Assembly: GCA_000403275.2 (NCBI GenBank) | Contig: KE159598.1 | Location: 956,356 to 1,020,355, forward strand | Direction: 5' to 3' | Origin: Lachnospiraceae bacterium 28-4 | Lineage (GTDB): Bacteria > Bacillota > Clostridia > Lachnospirales > Lachnospiraceae | Length of the DNA stretch: 64,000 nucleotides | Translations under genes and position numbers: made by a program | Shown: positions 1 through 8,643 of the stretch, in pieces | How positions within the stretch are numbered: position 1 is the first letter of the stretch | How the letters are laid out: every line of letters begins with the position of its first letter | The notes under the pieces: generated by a model | The model's database searches: none | What the model was told of the DNA's origin: nothing | The model's input: the letters and a program-made list of their open reading frames with translations, nothing else

Positions 1-1
1 A

Positions 2-46
2 GGCACCGGATATGGGAAAAATGAGTTCCGTATCCGGTGCTTTTTA
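2..46 (+). terminator. intrinsic terminator of an upstream gene
   Basis: A GC-rich inverted repeat (GCACCGGATA with TATCCGGTGC) around a short loop is followed by a T-run. It probably ends a gene lying left of the window. Confidence 0.75.
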
Positions 47-68
47 CATATGAAAACGGGGAAAATGC

Positions 69-97
69 TTGACAAAGGCGAAGAGGACAAATATAAT
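69..97 (+). promoter_or_regulatory. consensus sigma-A type promoter for the CotH operon
   Basis: TTGACA at 69-74 and TATAAT at 92-97 are separated by exactly 17 bases. This is a perfect consensus vegetative promoter about 45 bases upstream of the first gene. Confidence 0.85.
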
Positions 98-140
98 GTT
101 TTGAAATGTATTTGAATGCTATCGGAAACAATATTAAGAA

Positions 141-2537
141 ATGAGAAAGGGAGTCTTTAAAATTTTTAAGAATAAAGAAAAAATTTGTATCTGCTTTCTG
201 GCAGGAATTATGATATTAGCATTAATATTTTTGATTCAAAAGGACACCGCCGAAACAGGTGGCGGAACGGAGCAGCAAAGTATGGCGGACGAAGGGCCGG
301 AGCTTCATATTCTGACGGGGAGCGGTTTTTATGACGAGGATATTCGGATAGAAGTGGAACTGGAAAAAGAAGGGAAGGTTTTTTATACTTCCGATGGATC
401 TATGCCGGCTAAGGAAGAGGGCGGAAGCACGCTCTTATACAAAGAACCGGTTTTTCTTGCTGCGGAGGAAGAAGAGTCGGTGGAAGTTTACCGATTTTTG
501 GCTGTTTTTCAGGATGGAACGGAATCGGAGATAGTAACCAATACTTATTTTATGGGAAAAAATATTAAAGACCGCTACGATACGATGATTATCAGCCTTG
601 CGGCGGAAGATGATGATTTATATGGGTATGAAAACGGCATTTTTGTGGAAGGAAAGCTGCGGGCGGATTGGGAAGCGCAGCATCCGGGAGAGGAAGCGGC
701 CTTTGATGCGCCGGCTAATTATAATGTGAGAGGAAGGGAAAGTGAGAGAAACGTCCATATAGAAATATTTGAACCGGACGGAAAAAGGCTGGCGGCCCAG
801 AATGGAGGCATCCGCATTTCCGGAAATTTCACGAGGCAGTCGGAGCAGAAATCTTTTAAGCTTTATGCAAGAAAAGAGTACGATGAAGAGGAAAACCGGT
901 TTTGCATTCCCCTGTTTGAAGATATGCGTTCTATACAAGGGGGAAATGTAATCGACCAATATAAATCGATAAAGATCCGAAATACGGGAAATGACCGTTC
1001 GGAGGGTTTTATCAGAGATGAGCTTGGTATGCGGCTGGCGACGGAGGCCGGCTTTGCGGATACGCAGTCGGTGCGGCCTGTCAGCGTTTATATAAATGGA
1101 AGATACCAGGGGCTGTATTGGATGCATTCCACTTATGACGAGGAATATTTTGAAGAAAAGTATGGAAAATATGACGGCGAAATGGTTGTGATAGGAACCA
1201 GCGAAATGAATATGTCGGGCGGTGATGAAATAGAAAACCGTTATGCCGGGGAGTATAATGAAATATATGCAAAATACAGCACTTCGGATCTGACGGAAGA
1301 CGAAATATGCAGGGAATTAAACAGCGTTATCGATATAAAAAATTATTTACAGTATTATGCGCTGGAAATTTATATGGCAAATCGTGACTGGCCTTATAAT
1401 AATGTTCAGGCATATCGGTATGTAGCCGCGGATGGCGGAGAGTATACGGAAAATTCGGTATTCGACGGAAGATACCGATATCTTTTGTATGATGTGGATA
1501 CGACGATGGGGCTGGGAACCATAAGGGAAAGCCTGAATCCCGATCAGAGCTTTGAAACCCTCGTTTTGCTGGAGGAGAGGGGATATGCGCCTTTATTTAC
1601 GGCCTTGATGGAACGGGAAGACTGCCGGGAATATTTTGCGGCGTATACATGCAATTTATTAAACGGGGCATATTCTACGGAGAATGTGGCGAATGTGCTG
1701 GAGGACATGCATCAGCTAAGAAAGAATGAGATGCTGGAATATATCGAAGAGAGCATAAGGAATCCAGAACTCCCGGAGATCGGGGAACCGTATTTGGAAA
1801 TGCAGATGGACTGCATCAGGGCATGGGCGGAAACCGCGCCGGAAAGCATGCTGGAGGGAATGCGGCAAAAATGGCAGTTAGGTGAAGTCTATACTCTTTA
1901 TTTGCAGCTTCCCGATGGGGAAGGCGCAAGAATCAATGATATGACGGTAACGGAGCCGGAATTTATTGGCAGGTACTTAAGCGGATGCGATACCTGGCTG
2001 GCGCCGGTTCTGCCGGAAGGAAGAGAATTCGTTTATTGGGAAATTAACGGAGAGCTGTATGCGGAGGAGGAAATACGGATAGAGGAAGGCATGGCCATAG
2101 ACGGCGCACTATATGTCACTTTATATTCCGAGGAATCCGGCGCGGGCTTGGAATTAACCGAGATCAAGGCAAAAGGAAAGGAAGACTATATTGTTTTGAC
2201 CAATACTTCCCATGAGGAAGTGAGTACATGGGGATATTACCTGATGGACAAGGAAAAGACATCCCATATGAATTACCTGAAAGAAACGGTTCTGGCACCG
2301 GGGGAAAGTATCAGGATAGGGTGTAAAAATTATGACGGGACTGACGCGCTTATGAACGTCAATTTTAATTTAAAGAAAGGCAAGAAAGTCATGCTGGCCT
2401 ATGCCGGAACCGGGATAAAGGAAGAAGTAGAACTTCCGGATCTGGGAATGGAGCAGGGGGTATATAGAAAAAACAGGATTACCGGTATTTGGCAGGAGGA
2501 AAGGGAGACGGTCGATGGCACTGGAATACAGGAATGA
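141..2537 (+). CDS. CotH-like kinase-family membrane-anchored protein
   Basis: The 798-residue protein has a basic N-terminus and one hydrophobic segment at about residues 15-33, so the rest is probably outside the cell. After a spacer comes a chitobiase-type beta-sandwich (about 55-135, with the typical YTSDGSMP stretch). A CotH domain follows (about 140-520, including the IKIRNTGNDRSEGFIRDELG region), and then a C-terminal lamin-tail-like domain (about 660-765). CotH proteins of Bacillus are spore-coat protein kinases; clostridial relatives with these accessory domains are uncharacterised surface proteins. The gene overlaps the next one by 23 bases, and the VTC and DUF4956 neighbours form one transcription unit with it. 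The family call is firm; kinase activity is inferred only. The ATG at 141 has a weak ribosome site. Confidence 0.85.
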   Translation: MRKGVFKIFKNKEKICICFLAGIMILALIFLIQKDTAETGGGTEQQSMADEGPELHILTGSGFYDEDIRIEVELEKEGKVFYTSDGSMPAKEEGGSTLLYKEPVFLAAEEEESVEVYRFLAVFQDGTESEIVTNTYFMGKNIKDRYDTMIISLAAEDDDLYGYENGIFVEGKLRADWEAQHPGEEAAFDAPANYNVRGRESERNVHIEIFEPDGKRLAAQNGGIRISGNFTRQSEQKSFKLYARKEYDEEENRFCIPLFEDMRSIQGGNVIDQYKSIKIRNTGNDRSEGFIRDELGMRLATEAGFADTQSVRPVSVYINGRYQGLYWMHSTYDEEYFEEKYGKYDGEMVVIGTSEMNMSGGDEIENRYAGEYNEIYAKYSTSDLTEDEICRELNSVIDIKNYLQYYALEIYMANRDWPYNNVQAYRYVAADGGEYTENSVFDGRYRYLLYDVDTTMGLGTIRESLNPDQSFETLVLLEERGYAPLFTALMEREDCREYFAAYTCNLLNGAYSTENVANVLEDMHQLRKNEMLEYIEESIRNPELPEIGEPYLEMQMDCIRAWAETAPESMLEGMRQKWQLGEVYTLYLQLPDGEGARINDMTVTEPEFIGRYLSGCDTWLAPVLPEGREFVYWEINGELYAEEEIRIEEGMAIDGALYVTLYSEESGAGLELTEIKAKGKEDYIVLTNTSHEEVSTWGYYLMDKEKTSHMNYLKETVLAPGESIRIGCKNYDGTDALMNVNFNLKKGKKVMLAYAGTGIKEEVELPDLGMEQGVYRKNRITGIWQEERETVDGTGIQE

Positions 2538-3225
2538 ATTAAAATATGTCGTTTCGTCCCGGCAGATCGCGATTCTGAGAAACAGGATCCGTCCTCTGAT
2601 GGCTTTGGATGCTCATACGGGAACGAAGGGGAAATATACGATAAGAAGCGTGTATTTTGACGATTATAGAAATATTTGCTATTTGGAAAATGCGGATGGG
2701 ACAAGTCCGAGGGAGAAGTTCAGAATACGCATTTATAATGCGGACGAAAAGGTAATCCGTTTGGAACTGAAACGGAAGGAAGGAGGAAAGACCCATAAAG
2801 ATTCCTGCTTCCTTACCTTTGAACAGTGTCAGGCTTTTTTGACAGGGGAAGGTATGCCATGTGAGGACGGTTATCCGCCGATCCTTCAAAAGTTTATCCT
2901 CAAATACCGGGCGGAACGTTACCGCCCGAAAGTAATCGTGGAATATGAGAGGGAGCCTTATGTCTATAAAGCAGGGAATGTAAGGGTTACTTTTGATACG
3001 GACATACGTTCTTCGAACCGCGTGGAAGCATTTTTTGAAAAGGATTTGTTTGCGAGGCCGGTTATGCCGACAGGCAGCCATTTAATGGAGGTAAAGTACG
3101 ATGAGTTTTTACCGGATATCATCTACAACAGCCTTCAGGCCGATGGCCTTTCACAGGAAACTTTTTCGAAATATTATTTATGCAGAAGATACAATATAGG
3201 AGGAGTAAAGAAAAATGGGCTTTAG
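2515..3225 (+). CDS. VTC-domain (polyphosphate polymerase-type) protein
   Basis: The 236-residue soluble protein matches the VTC catalytic fold. It starts with the RNELKYVVS strand, then RSVYFDD, KFRIRIYN, RLELKRKEGG and VIVEYERE, and ends with the acidic MEVKYDEFLPDII strand. These basic and acidic strands line the tunnel where Vtc4-type enzymes make polyphosphate from ATP. Bacterial homologues are short, as here, and lack the SPX domain. It is translationally coupled to the CotH-like gene upstream and overlaps the DUF4956 gene downstream by 11 bases. The fold assignment is good; polyphosphate synthesis by this protein is an inference. Confidence 0.85.
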   Translation: MALEYRNELKYVVSSRQIAILRNRIRPLMALDAHTGTKGKYTIRSVYFDDYRNICYLENADGTSPREKFRIRIYNADEKVIRLELKRKEGGKTHKDSCFLTFEQCQAFLTGEGMPCEDGYPPILQKFILKYRAERYRPKVIVEYEREPYVYKAGNVRVTFDTDIRSSNRVEAFFEKDLFARPVMPTGSHLMEVKYDEFLPDIIYNSLQADGLSQETFSKYYLCRRYNIGGVKKNGL

Positions 3226-3886
3226 CGATGTGTTAAAAAAATCATTTGTACAGGCGGCAACGGAAAGCATGAGCAGAGGGGATGCCATTGCAGCATTGGC
3301 AGCGGCATGTGTGATTGCCGTTTATATTTTCTTCATTTACCGGGTCATGACAAGAAAAACGTTCTATAACAAGAATTTTAATATTTCTTTGGTAGCGCTT
3401 GCCCTGATTACGACGGCGATTATCCTGTCTATTCAGTCCAGCGTAGTGATTTCACTCGGTATGGTGGGCGCATTGTCCATCGTTCGTTTTCGGACAGCAG
3501 TAAAGGAACCGATGGATCTGGTTTTCCTGTTCTGGTCTATCAGCGTAGGAATCATATGCGGCGCAGGCTTGTTTGAGATCGCCATCTTTGCTTCTTTGCT
3601 GATTACCGCAGCCATTATGGCGTTGGATCGTTTCCCCTCCACAAAGGCACCGATGCTCCTTGTTGTGGATTCGGCAGATTTGGACAGCGAGAAACAGATT
3701 ATGGAAACGCTGGAAGAATACAGCAGCCATAGCAAGGTGAAGGCAAGGAACATGGATGCGGAAAAACTGAACATGGTGATTGAAGTCCGTGTGAAGGAAG
3801 GCGCGGAATGCATCCGTGAGATCAGCAGGATAAGCGGTGTGAAAAATGTGTCCATGGTTTCACAGGAAGGGGAAGTTACCTTTTAA
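3215..3886 (+). CDS. DUF4956 domain membrane protein
   Basis: This 223-residue protein has three or four hydrophobic segments in its first 140 residues (about 23-45, 58-75, 80-95 and 105-135) and a soluble C-terminal tail of about 85 residues. The stretch GMVGALSIVRFRTAVKEPMDL is typical of the DUF4956 family. DUF4956 proteins commonly sit beside VTC-domain genes, as here. A shared envelope or polyphosphate-related role is suggested by context but not shown. The start overlaps the end of the VTC gene, with an AGGAGG site just upstream. It is the last gene before hairpin element A. Confidence 0.85.
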   Translation: MGFSDVLKKSFVQAATESMSRGDAIAALAAACVIAVYIFFIYRVMTRKTFYNKNFNISLVALALITTAIILSIQSSVVISLGMVGALSIVRFRTAVKEPMDLVFLFWSISVGIICGAGLFEIAIFASLLITAAIMALDRFPSTKAPMLLVVDSADLDSEKQIMETLEEYSSHSKVKARNMDAEKLNMVIEVRVKEGAECIREISRISGVKNVSMVSQEGEVTF

Positions 3887-3899
3887 GTAAAGCTTGGAC

Positions 3900-4294
3900 T
3901 TTGCATACGGAAATCATTTTTACAAAGGGCATGGCCCGCCAAAATCACGGCAGCCGCCTGGCAAGGGACGCAGGAGTTCCCGGCCGAACCTGCAAGGGGC
4001 GCCATTTTTTTGCTGTTGCGTGCCATCAGTCATTTCACTTATCAAATGGTTCAATAGAAAAGGGTAAAATTGCCCGGATGGCAATTTTAGGAAGTATAGG
4101 GCACGATGCTCGTTACTTCCGACCCGGTCGGTTCCATAACTTTTACCCATTTTATTAGTGAAATCTGATGGAAAGCTCCAGCAAAAAAATGGCGCCCCTT
4201 GCAGGTTCGGCCGGGAACTCCTGCGTCCCTTGCCAGGCGGCTGCCGTGATTTTGGCGGGCCATGCCCTTTGTAAAAATGATTTCCGCATGCAAA
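3900..4294. repeat. long hairpin element, copy A
   Basis: Positions 3900-4015 and 4179-4294 are reverse complements at 115 of 116 bases. Between them lies a core of about 160 bases. The core is bounded by CATTTCACTTATCAAATGG and CCATTTTATTAGTGAAATC, which also pair. Inside it are three stem-loops: AAAATTGCC/GGCAATTTT, GGAAGT/ACTTCC and CCGAC/GTCGG. The element fills the gap between DUF4956 and iorA; no protein is assigned. Copies B and C share the core but not the arm sequence. Confidence 0.85.
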
Positions 4295-4373
4295 ATCCGG
4301 CGCTTCTCTTTTTTTTTCTCTTTTTTTATGATAGAATAAAAAAATGTATAGATACAGGAAGGATGAATGCGAA

Positions 4374-6113
4374 ATGGCAGAAAAGAAGATTATGTTGGGA
4401 AACGAAGCGATTGCGCGGGGGGCATATGAAGCCGGAGTGAAGGTTTCCGCAGCTTATCCGGGCACGCCGAGTACGGAAATCAGCGAAAGTATTGTAAAAT
4501 ATGATGAGATATATGCGGAATGGTCGCCGAATGAAAAAGTGGCGATGGAGGTAGCGATTGGAGCTTCCATCAGCGGCGTCAGGGCAATGGCGTCCATGAA
4601 GCACGTAGGGGTCAATGTGGCGAGCGATCCGCTGTATACGGCTTCCTATACGGGAGTGGGCAGAGGGCTTGTGCTTGTGGCAGCCGATGATCCGGGGCTT
4701 TACAGTTCACAGAATGAACAGGATACAAGGTGCGTGGCGAGGGCGGCTCAGGTGCCGGTCTTAGAGCCTTCGGACAGCCAGGAAGCCAAGGATTTTATGA
4801 AATTTGCGTTCGAGATGAGCGAAAAATATGATACGCCGGTGATTGTGAGGACGACGACCAGATTATCCCATTCCCAGGGAATGGTTACGCTGGAGGAAAG
4901 ACAGGAAGTTCCTGACAAGCCTTACGAGAGAAACATCGGTAAATTTGTGATGATGCCGGGAATGGCAAAGGGAAGGCATGTATATGTGGAAAAACGTATG
5001 GAAGCCATGTCCGAAGACGGCGGCGGCTTTTTTGTAAACCGGGCGGAATATAAAGATACGTCGATCGGGTTTATTACAAGCGGAATTCCCTATCAATATG
5101 TAAAAGAAGTGTTTCCCGAAGCTTCCGTGTTGAAACTCGGTATGGTAAATCCGCTTCCGAGAAAAATGATCGAGGAATTTGCTTCGAAGGTGGATAAGCT
5201 GTACATATTTGAAGAGCTGGAGCCGGTTATAGAGGAGCAGGTAAAGGCATGGGGGATTCCGGCGGAAGGAAAGAACATTTTTACGAGGCAGGGAGAATAT
5301 AGTGCGAATATGCTGCGCCGCGTCCTGCTTTCGGAAGAAACGGAGGAAACGCAGCCGGCCCGGGTTCCCGCCCGCCCGCCGATTCTTTGTCCGGGCTGCC
5401 CGCACAGAAGCGTATTTTCTGTTTTAAAGAAGCTGAAGATACATGCGGCCGGGGATATCGGATGTTATACGCTCGGGGCGGTAGCGCCTCTTAGCGTTAT
5501 CGATACGACAATCTGTATGGGGGCGAGCATTTCTTCCCTTCACGGCATGGAGATGGCAAAGGGAAAAGAATATATAAAGAACTGGGTGGCTGTTATCGGC
5601 GATTCCACATTTATGCATACCGGAGTGAACTCCTTGATGAATACGGTGTATAATCAGGGAACGGGAACGATTATTATCGTAGACAATTCCACGACAGGAA
5701 TGACGGGGCATCAGGATCATGCGGCGACCGGTAAGACACTCAAGGGAAAAACGGTTCCTGCCATCAGCATTTACCATTTCTGCAAGGCCATCGGCATTGA
5801 ACATGTGGTGGAAGTGGATGCTTTTGACCTGGCCCTGCTGGAAAAGGTAATCAGGGAAGAGACGGAAAGGGACGAGGTTTCCGTTATTATTACGAAAGCT
5901 CCCTGTGTGCTGCTGAAAGGGAACCATTTCCCCGATGTGTGCGTTCCGGTATCTGAGAAATGTAAGAAATGCGGCGCTTGTTTGAAACCGGGCTGTCCGG
6001 CGCTGACAAAAAAAGAGGATGGAAGCATTGCCATCGACATTACGATGTGCAATGGATGCGGTCTCTGCATGCAGCTCTGTCCCTTTGATGCGATTGCAAA
6101 AGAGCCGAAATAA
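4374..6113 (+). CDS. iorA: indolepyruvate ferredoxin oxidoreductase, alpha subunit
   Basis: The enzyme oxidatively decarboxylates aryl pyruvates (indolepyruvate, phenylpyruvate) to aryl-acetyl-CoA and reduces ferredoxin. The 579-residue product begins with the pyruvate:ferredoxin-type domain (AYPGTPSTEISESI). A CPGCPHR motif opens the thiamine-diphosphate domain, with GDSTFMHTG near the cofactor. It ends in a ferredoxin domain with two cysteine clusters (CKKCGACLKPGCP and CNGCGLCMQLCP) for 4Fe-4S centres. The ATG at 4374 is chosen because AGGAAGG lies about 10 bases upstream; a longer frame from 4344 has no such site. iorB follows after 30 bases. Confidence 0.95.
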   Translation: MAEKKIMLGNEAIARGAYEAGVKVSAAYPGTPSTEISESIVKYDEIYAEWSPNEKVAMEVAIGASISGVRAMASMKHVGVNVASDPLYTASYTGVGRGLVLVAADDPGLYSSQNEQDTRCVARAAQVPVLEPSDSQEAKDFMKFAFEMSEKYDTPVIVRTTTRLSHSQGMVTLEERQEVPDKPYERNIGKFVMMPGMAKGRHVYVEKRMEAMSEDGGGFFVNRAEYKDTSIGFITSGIPYQYVKEVFPEASVLKLGMVNPLPRKMIEEFASKVDKLYIFEELEPVIEEQVKAWGIPAEGKNIFTRQGEYSANMLRRVLLSEETEETQPARVPARPPILCPGCPHRSVFSVLKKLKIHAAGDIGCYTLGAVAPLSVIDTTICMGASISSLHGMEMAKGKEYIKNWVAVIGDSTFMHTGVNSLMNTVYNQGTGTIIIVDNSTTGMTGHQDHAATGKTLKGKTVPAISIYHFCKAIGIEHVVEVDAFDLALLEKVIREETERDEVSVIITKAPCVLLKGNHFPDVCVPVSEKCKKCGACLKPGCPALTKKEDGSIAIDITMCNGCGLCMQLCPFDAIAKEPK

Positions 6114-6143
6114 TACAAAATTTGCCTGGGAGGAAAAGCGGAT

Positions 6144-6713
6144 ATGATAACAAAAAGCATTATGATAGTGGGGGTCGGCGGTCAGGGAACGCTTCTTACA
6201 AGCCGGATCCTCGGCGGGATCATGCAGGAAGCGGGATATGACGTGAAATTATCGGAAGTACACGGAATGGCACAGAGGGGCGGAAGCGTGGTGACTTTTG
6301 TGCGGTACGGGGAAAAAGTGGCGGAACCGATTGTGGAGGAAGGACAGGCGGATGTCCTGATCGCTTTTGAACGGCTGGAAGCTTTGCGGTATGCTCATTT
6401 TTTAAAAAAGGACGGGGTTCTGATCGTTAATGACTGGAGGATCGATCCGATTACGGTCGTGACAGGGGCAGAGGAGTATCCGGAGAATATTATTGACGAG
6501 CTTGGTAAAAAGCATAAAGTCTATGCCATTGATGCGATGAAAGAGGCTCTTGCGCTTGGGAACTCCAAAACTTTTAATGTAATCGTGCTTGGGGCGGCAG
6601 CAAAACATATGGATTTTGCGAAGGAAGACTGGCTGAAAGTAATTGAAAAAACGGTTCCTTTGAAAACGGTGGAAATGAATAAAAAGGCATTTCTTCTTGG
6701 ATATGAAAGCTAG
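6144..6713 (+). CDS. iorB: indolepyruvate ferredoxin oxidoreductase, beta subunit
   Basis: The 189-residue protein is the gamma-type subunit that pairs with IorA. The N-terminal VGVGGQGTLLTSRILG stretch and KLSEVHGMAQRGGSVVTFVR are characteristic of this family. Length is normal for IorB. A GGAGG site lies 11 bases upstream of the ATG. It follows iorA closely and leads within about 20 bases into paaK, so the three are probably one operon. Confidence 0.95.
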   Translation: MITKSIMIVGVGGQGTLLTSRILGGIMQEAGYDVKLSEVHGMAQRGGSVVTFVRYGEKVAEPIVEEGQADVLIAFERLEALRYAHFLKKDGVLIVNDWRIDPITVVTGAEEYPENIIDELGKKHKVYAIDAMKEALALGNSKTFNVIVLGAAAKHMDFAKEDWLKVIEKTVPLKTVEMNKKAFLLGYES

Positions 6714-6734
6714 AGAATGGGAGAGGCAAATACG

Positions 6735-8033
6735 ATGATTTGGAATGAAACGAAAGAATGCATGAGCAGGGATGAAAAAATAGTATTGCAGAGCGCCAGG
6801 CTGGTAAAAACGGTGGACAGGGTATACCATAACGTGCCGTTTTACAGGAAGAAAATGCAGAGCATCGGTATTGAGCCGGGAGACGTCCGCGGAGTGGAGG
6901 ATCTTCATATCCTGCCGTTTACTACGAAGGCGGATTTGCGGGATAATTACCCGTTTGGATTGTTTGCGGTTCCCCAGTCGGAGATCGTCAGGATACATGC
7001 GTCCAGCGGAACGACGGGGAAAGCCACGGTCGTAGGGTATACGAGGAAAGACCTGGAGATATGGAGCGAATGCGTGGCGAGGGCGCTCATTATGGCGGGC
7101 GTTACGAGAGACGATATTATACAGGTGGCCTATGGCTACGGTCTCTTTACCGGGGGGCTCGGGGCTCACGGAGGGGCGGAGAAACTGGGAGCCACCGTAG
7201 TACCTATGTCAACCGGCAATACGAAGAAACTGACGACGATGATGGTGGATTTCGGAGTGACGGCGATTGCCTGTACGCCTTCTTATCTGCTTCATATTGC
7301 GGAAACGTTGGAAGAAAGTGGGGAAATAGACAAGATACGGTTAAAGACGGCAGTTTGCGGCGCGGAGCCGTGGACGGAAAATATGCGCCTCCAGATGGAA
7401 GAGAGGCTTCATATACATGCTCATGATATTTACGGGCTGTCTGAGGTTATGGGGCCGGGCGTAGCCTGTGACTGTGAATTCCATCAGGGACTCCATGTTT
7501 ATGACGACCATTTCCTGCCGGAAGTTATCCAGCCGGATACACTGACATCCGTAGAGGATGGGCAGACCGGAGAACTGGTATTTACTACGATTACGAAGGA
7601 AGGGCTTCCACTGTTGCGCTACCGGACGAGGGATCTGACAAGCATTACATATGAAACATGTGAATGCGGCAGGACGCTTCCGAGGATCAGCAGGTTTAAA
7701 GGGCGTTCCGATGATATGCTGATCATCAGAGGAGTAAATGTATTCCCGTCCCAGATAGAATCCGCACTGCTGGAGATGGGAGAGACGACGCCGCACTATA
7801 TGATGATCGTGGACCGCGTCAATAATTTGGATACGCTGGAGGTCCAGGTGGAAGTAGGCGAGAACTTCTTCTCCGATGAGATCAGGGAACTGGAAAAGCT
7901 GACGAAGAAAATTTCCCATGTACTGCAACAGGCGATCGGGCTTGCGGTCAAAGTAAAGCTGGTGGAACCGAAAAGCATTGAACGGAGCATGGGGAAGGCC
8001 GTACATGTGATCGATAAGCGGCATCTGGTATAG
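6735..8033 (+). CDS. paaK: phenylacetate-CoA ligase
   Basis: The 432-residue adenylate-forming enzyme interconverts phenylacetate (or another arylacetate) plus ATP and CoA with aryl-acetyl-CoA. The AMP-binding signature [14 protein letters not shown] lies at about residue 95, [10 protein letters not shown] is in the centre, and a C-terminal domain carries [19 protein letters not shown]. The ATG at 6735 is preferred over 6717 because GGGAGAGG lies 8-9 bases before it and the length then equals typical PaaK. Beside iorAB it may run toward arylacetate and ATP, as proposed for amino-acid-fermenting anaerobes; this direction is inference. Confidence 0.93.
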   Translation: MIWNETKECMSRDEKIVLQSARLVKTVDRVYHNVPFYRKKMQSIGIEPGDVRGVEDLHILPFTTKADLRDNYPFGLFAVPQSEIVRIHASSGTTGKATVVGYTRKDLEIWSECVARALIMAGVTRDDIIQVAYGYGLFTGGLGAHGGAEKLGATVVPMSTGNTKKLTTMMVDFGVTAIACTPSYLLHIAETLEESGEIDKIRLKTAVCGAEPWTENMRLQMEERLHIHAHDIYGLSEVMGPGVACDCEFHQGLHVYDDHFLPEVIQPDTLTSVEDGQTGELVFTTITKEGLPLLRYRTRDLTSITYETCECGRTLPRISRFKGRSDDMLIIRGVNVFPSQIESALLEMGETTPHYMMIVDRVNNLDTLEVQVEVGENFFSDEIRELEKLTKKISHVLQQAIGLAVKVKLVEPKSIERSMGKAVHVIDKRHLV

Positions 8034-8073
8034 GGATAAGCACGGAAATCGCGGATAGGAGGGCTGCAGATAT

Positions 8074-8502
8074 ATGAAACAATTATCGGTTTTTATGGAA
8101 AACAGGGAAGGAAGGCTGGAAGAGGTTCTTGCCGTTCTCAAAAATAATAAGGTTAATATTGCATCGTTGAGCCTGGCGGACACGAATGAATTTGGAATAT
8201 TGCGCATGCTTGTGAATAAGCCGGAGGCAGCATATGATGCGTTGAAGAGGAATGGATTTTCTTCCAGGCTGACGGATGTGCTTGCCGTGAAACTGTCGCA
8301 TAGGGTAGGGATGCTTCAGGAGCTGTTAGAGGCGATTTGCGAAGTACATATCAATATAGAATATATGTATGCCCTGTCTACGGGCGGGGATGATGCCTCT
8401 ATGGTATTGAAAACTTCCAATTTGGAAGCTACGGAAAAGACATTGCGCGATAAAGGGGTAGAAATTATAACTCCCGAAGAAATAGGGCTTGACTTTGATT
8501 AA
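8074..8502 (+). CDS. tandem ACT-domain protein
   Basis: The 142-residue protein consists of two ACT domains (about 1-70 and 71-140; starts KQLSVFMENREGRLEEV and VKLSHRVGMLQELLEAI). ACT domains bind small ligands, often amino acids. Stand-alone ACT proteins frequently follow paaK/iorAB in clostridia, so sensing an aromatic amino acid or derivative is likely but not shown. An AGGAGG site precedes the ATG. A strong promoter for the next region lies inside its last codons. Confidence 0.85.
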   Translation: MKQLSVFMENREGRLEEVLAVLKNNKVNIASLSLADTNEFGILRMLVNKPEAAYDALKRNGFSSRLTDVLAVKLSHRVGMLQELLEAICEVHINIEYMYALSTGGDDASMVLKTSNLEATEKTLRDKGVEIITPEEIGLDFD

Positions 8503-8517
8503 AAAGGAAGGTATAAT
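8489..8517 (+). promoter_or_regulatory. strong promoter at the end of the ACT gene
   Basis: TTGACT (8489-8494) and TATAAT (8512-8517) are 17 bases apart. A transcript starting near 8524 meets the terminator hairpin at 8536 almost at once, so this promoter makes either a short RNA or an attenuated leader for the helicase gene. Confidence 0.75.
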
Positions 8518-8535
8518 AGCATAGTTCGTGGATCG

Positions 8536-8571
8536 AAGGACAACACTTTAAAAGCGGGTGTTGTCCTTTTT
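8536..8571 (+). terminator. intrinsic terminator or attenuator ahead of helicase gene
   Basis: AAGGACAACAC pairs with GTGTTGTCCTT around a 12-base loop and is followed by a T-run. It lies between the promoter at 8489-8517 and the helicase start at 8644. Confidence 0.8.
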
Positions 8572-8643
8572 GGCGAAAGATGAGATGTGGTTATCAGTGA
8601 TTATGAGCGAATTGTATTTTGAAAGGATGGAACGGAAATTTAA

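Noticed and set aside
3901-4293. Frames on both strands of hairpin A that encode nearly the same peptide
   Set aside because: They are a by-product of the inverted repeat; there is no ribosome site and the peptide is not conserved in copies B or C.
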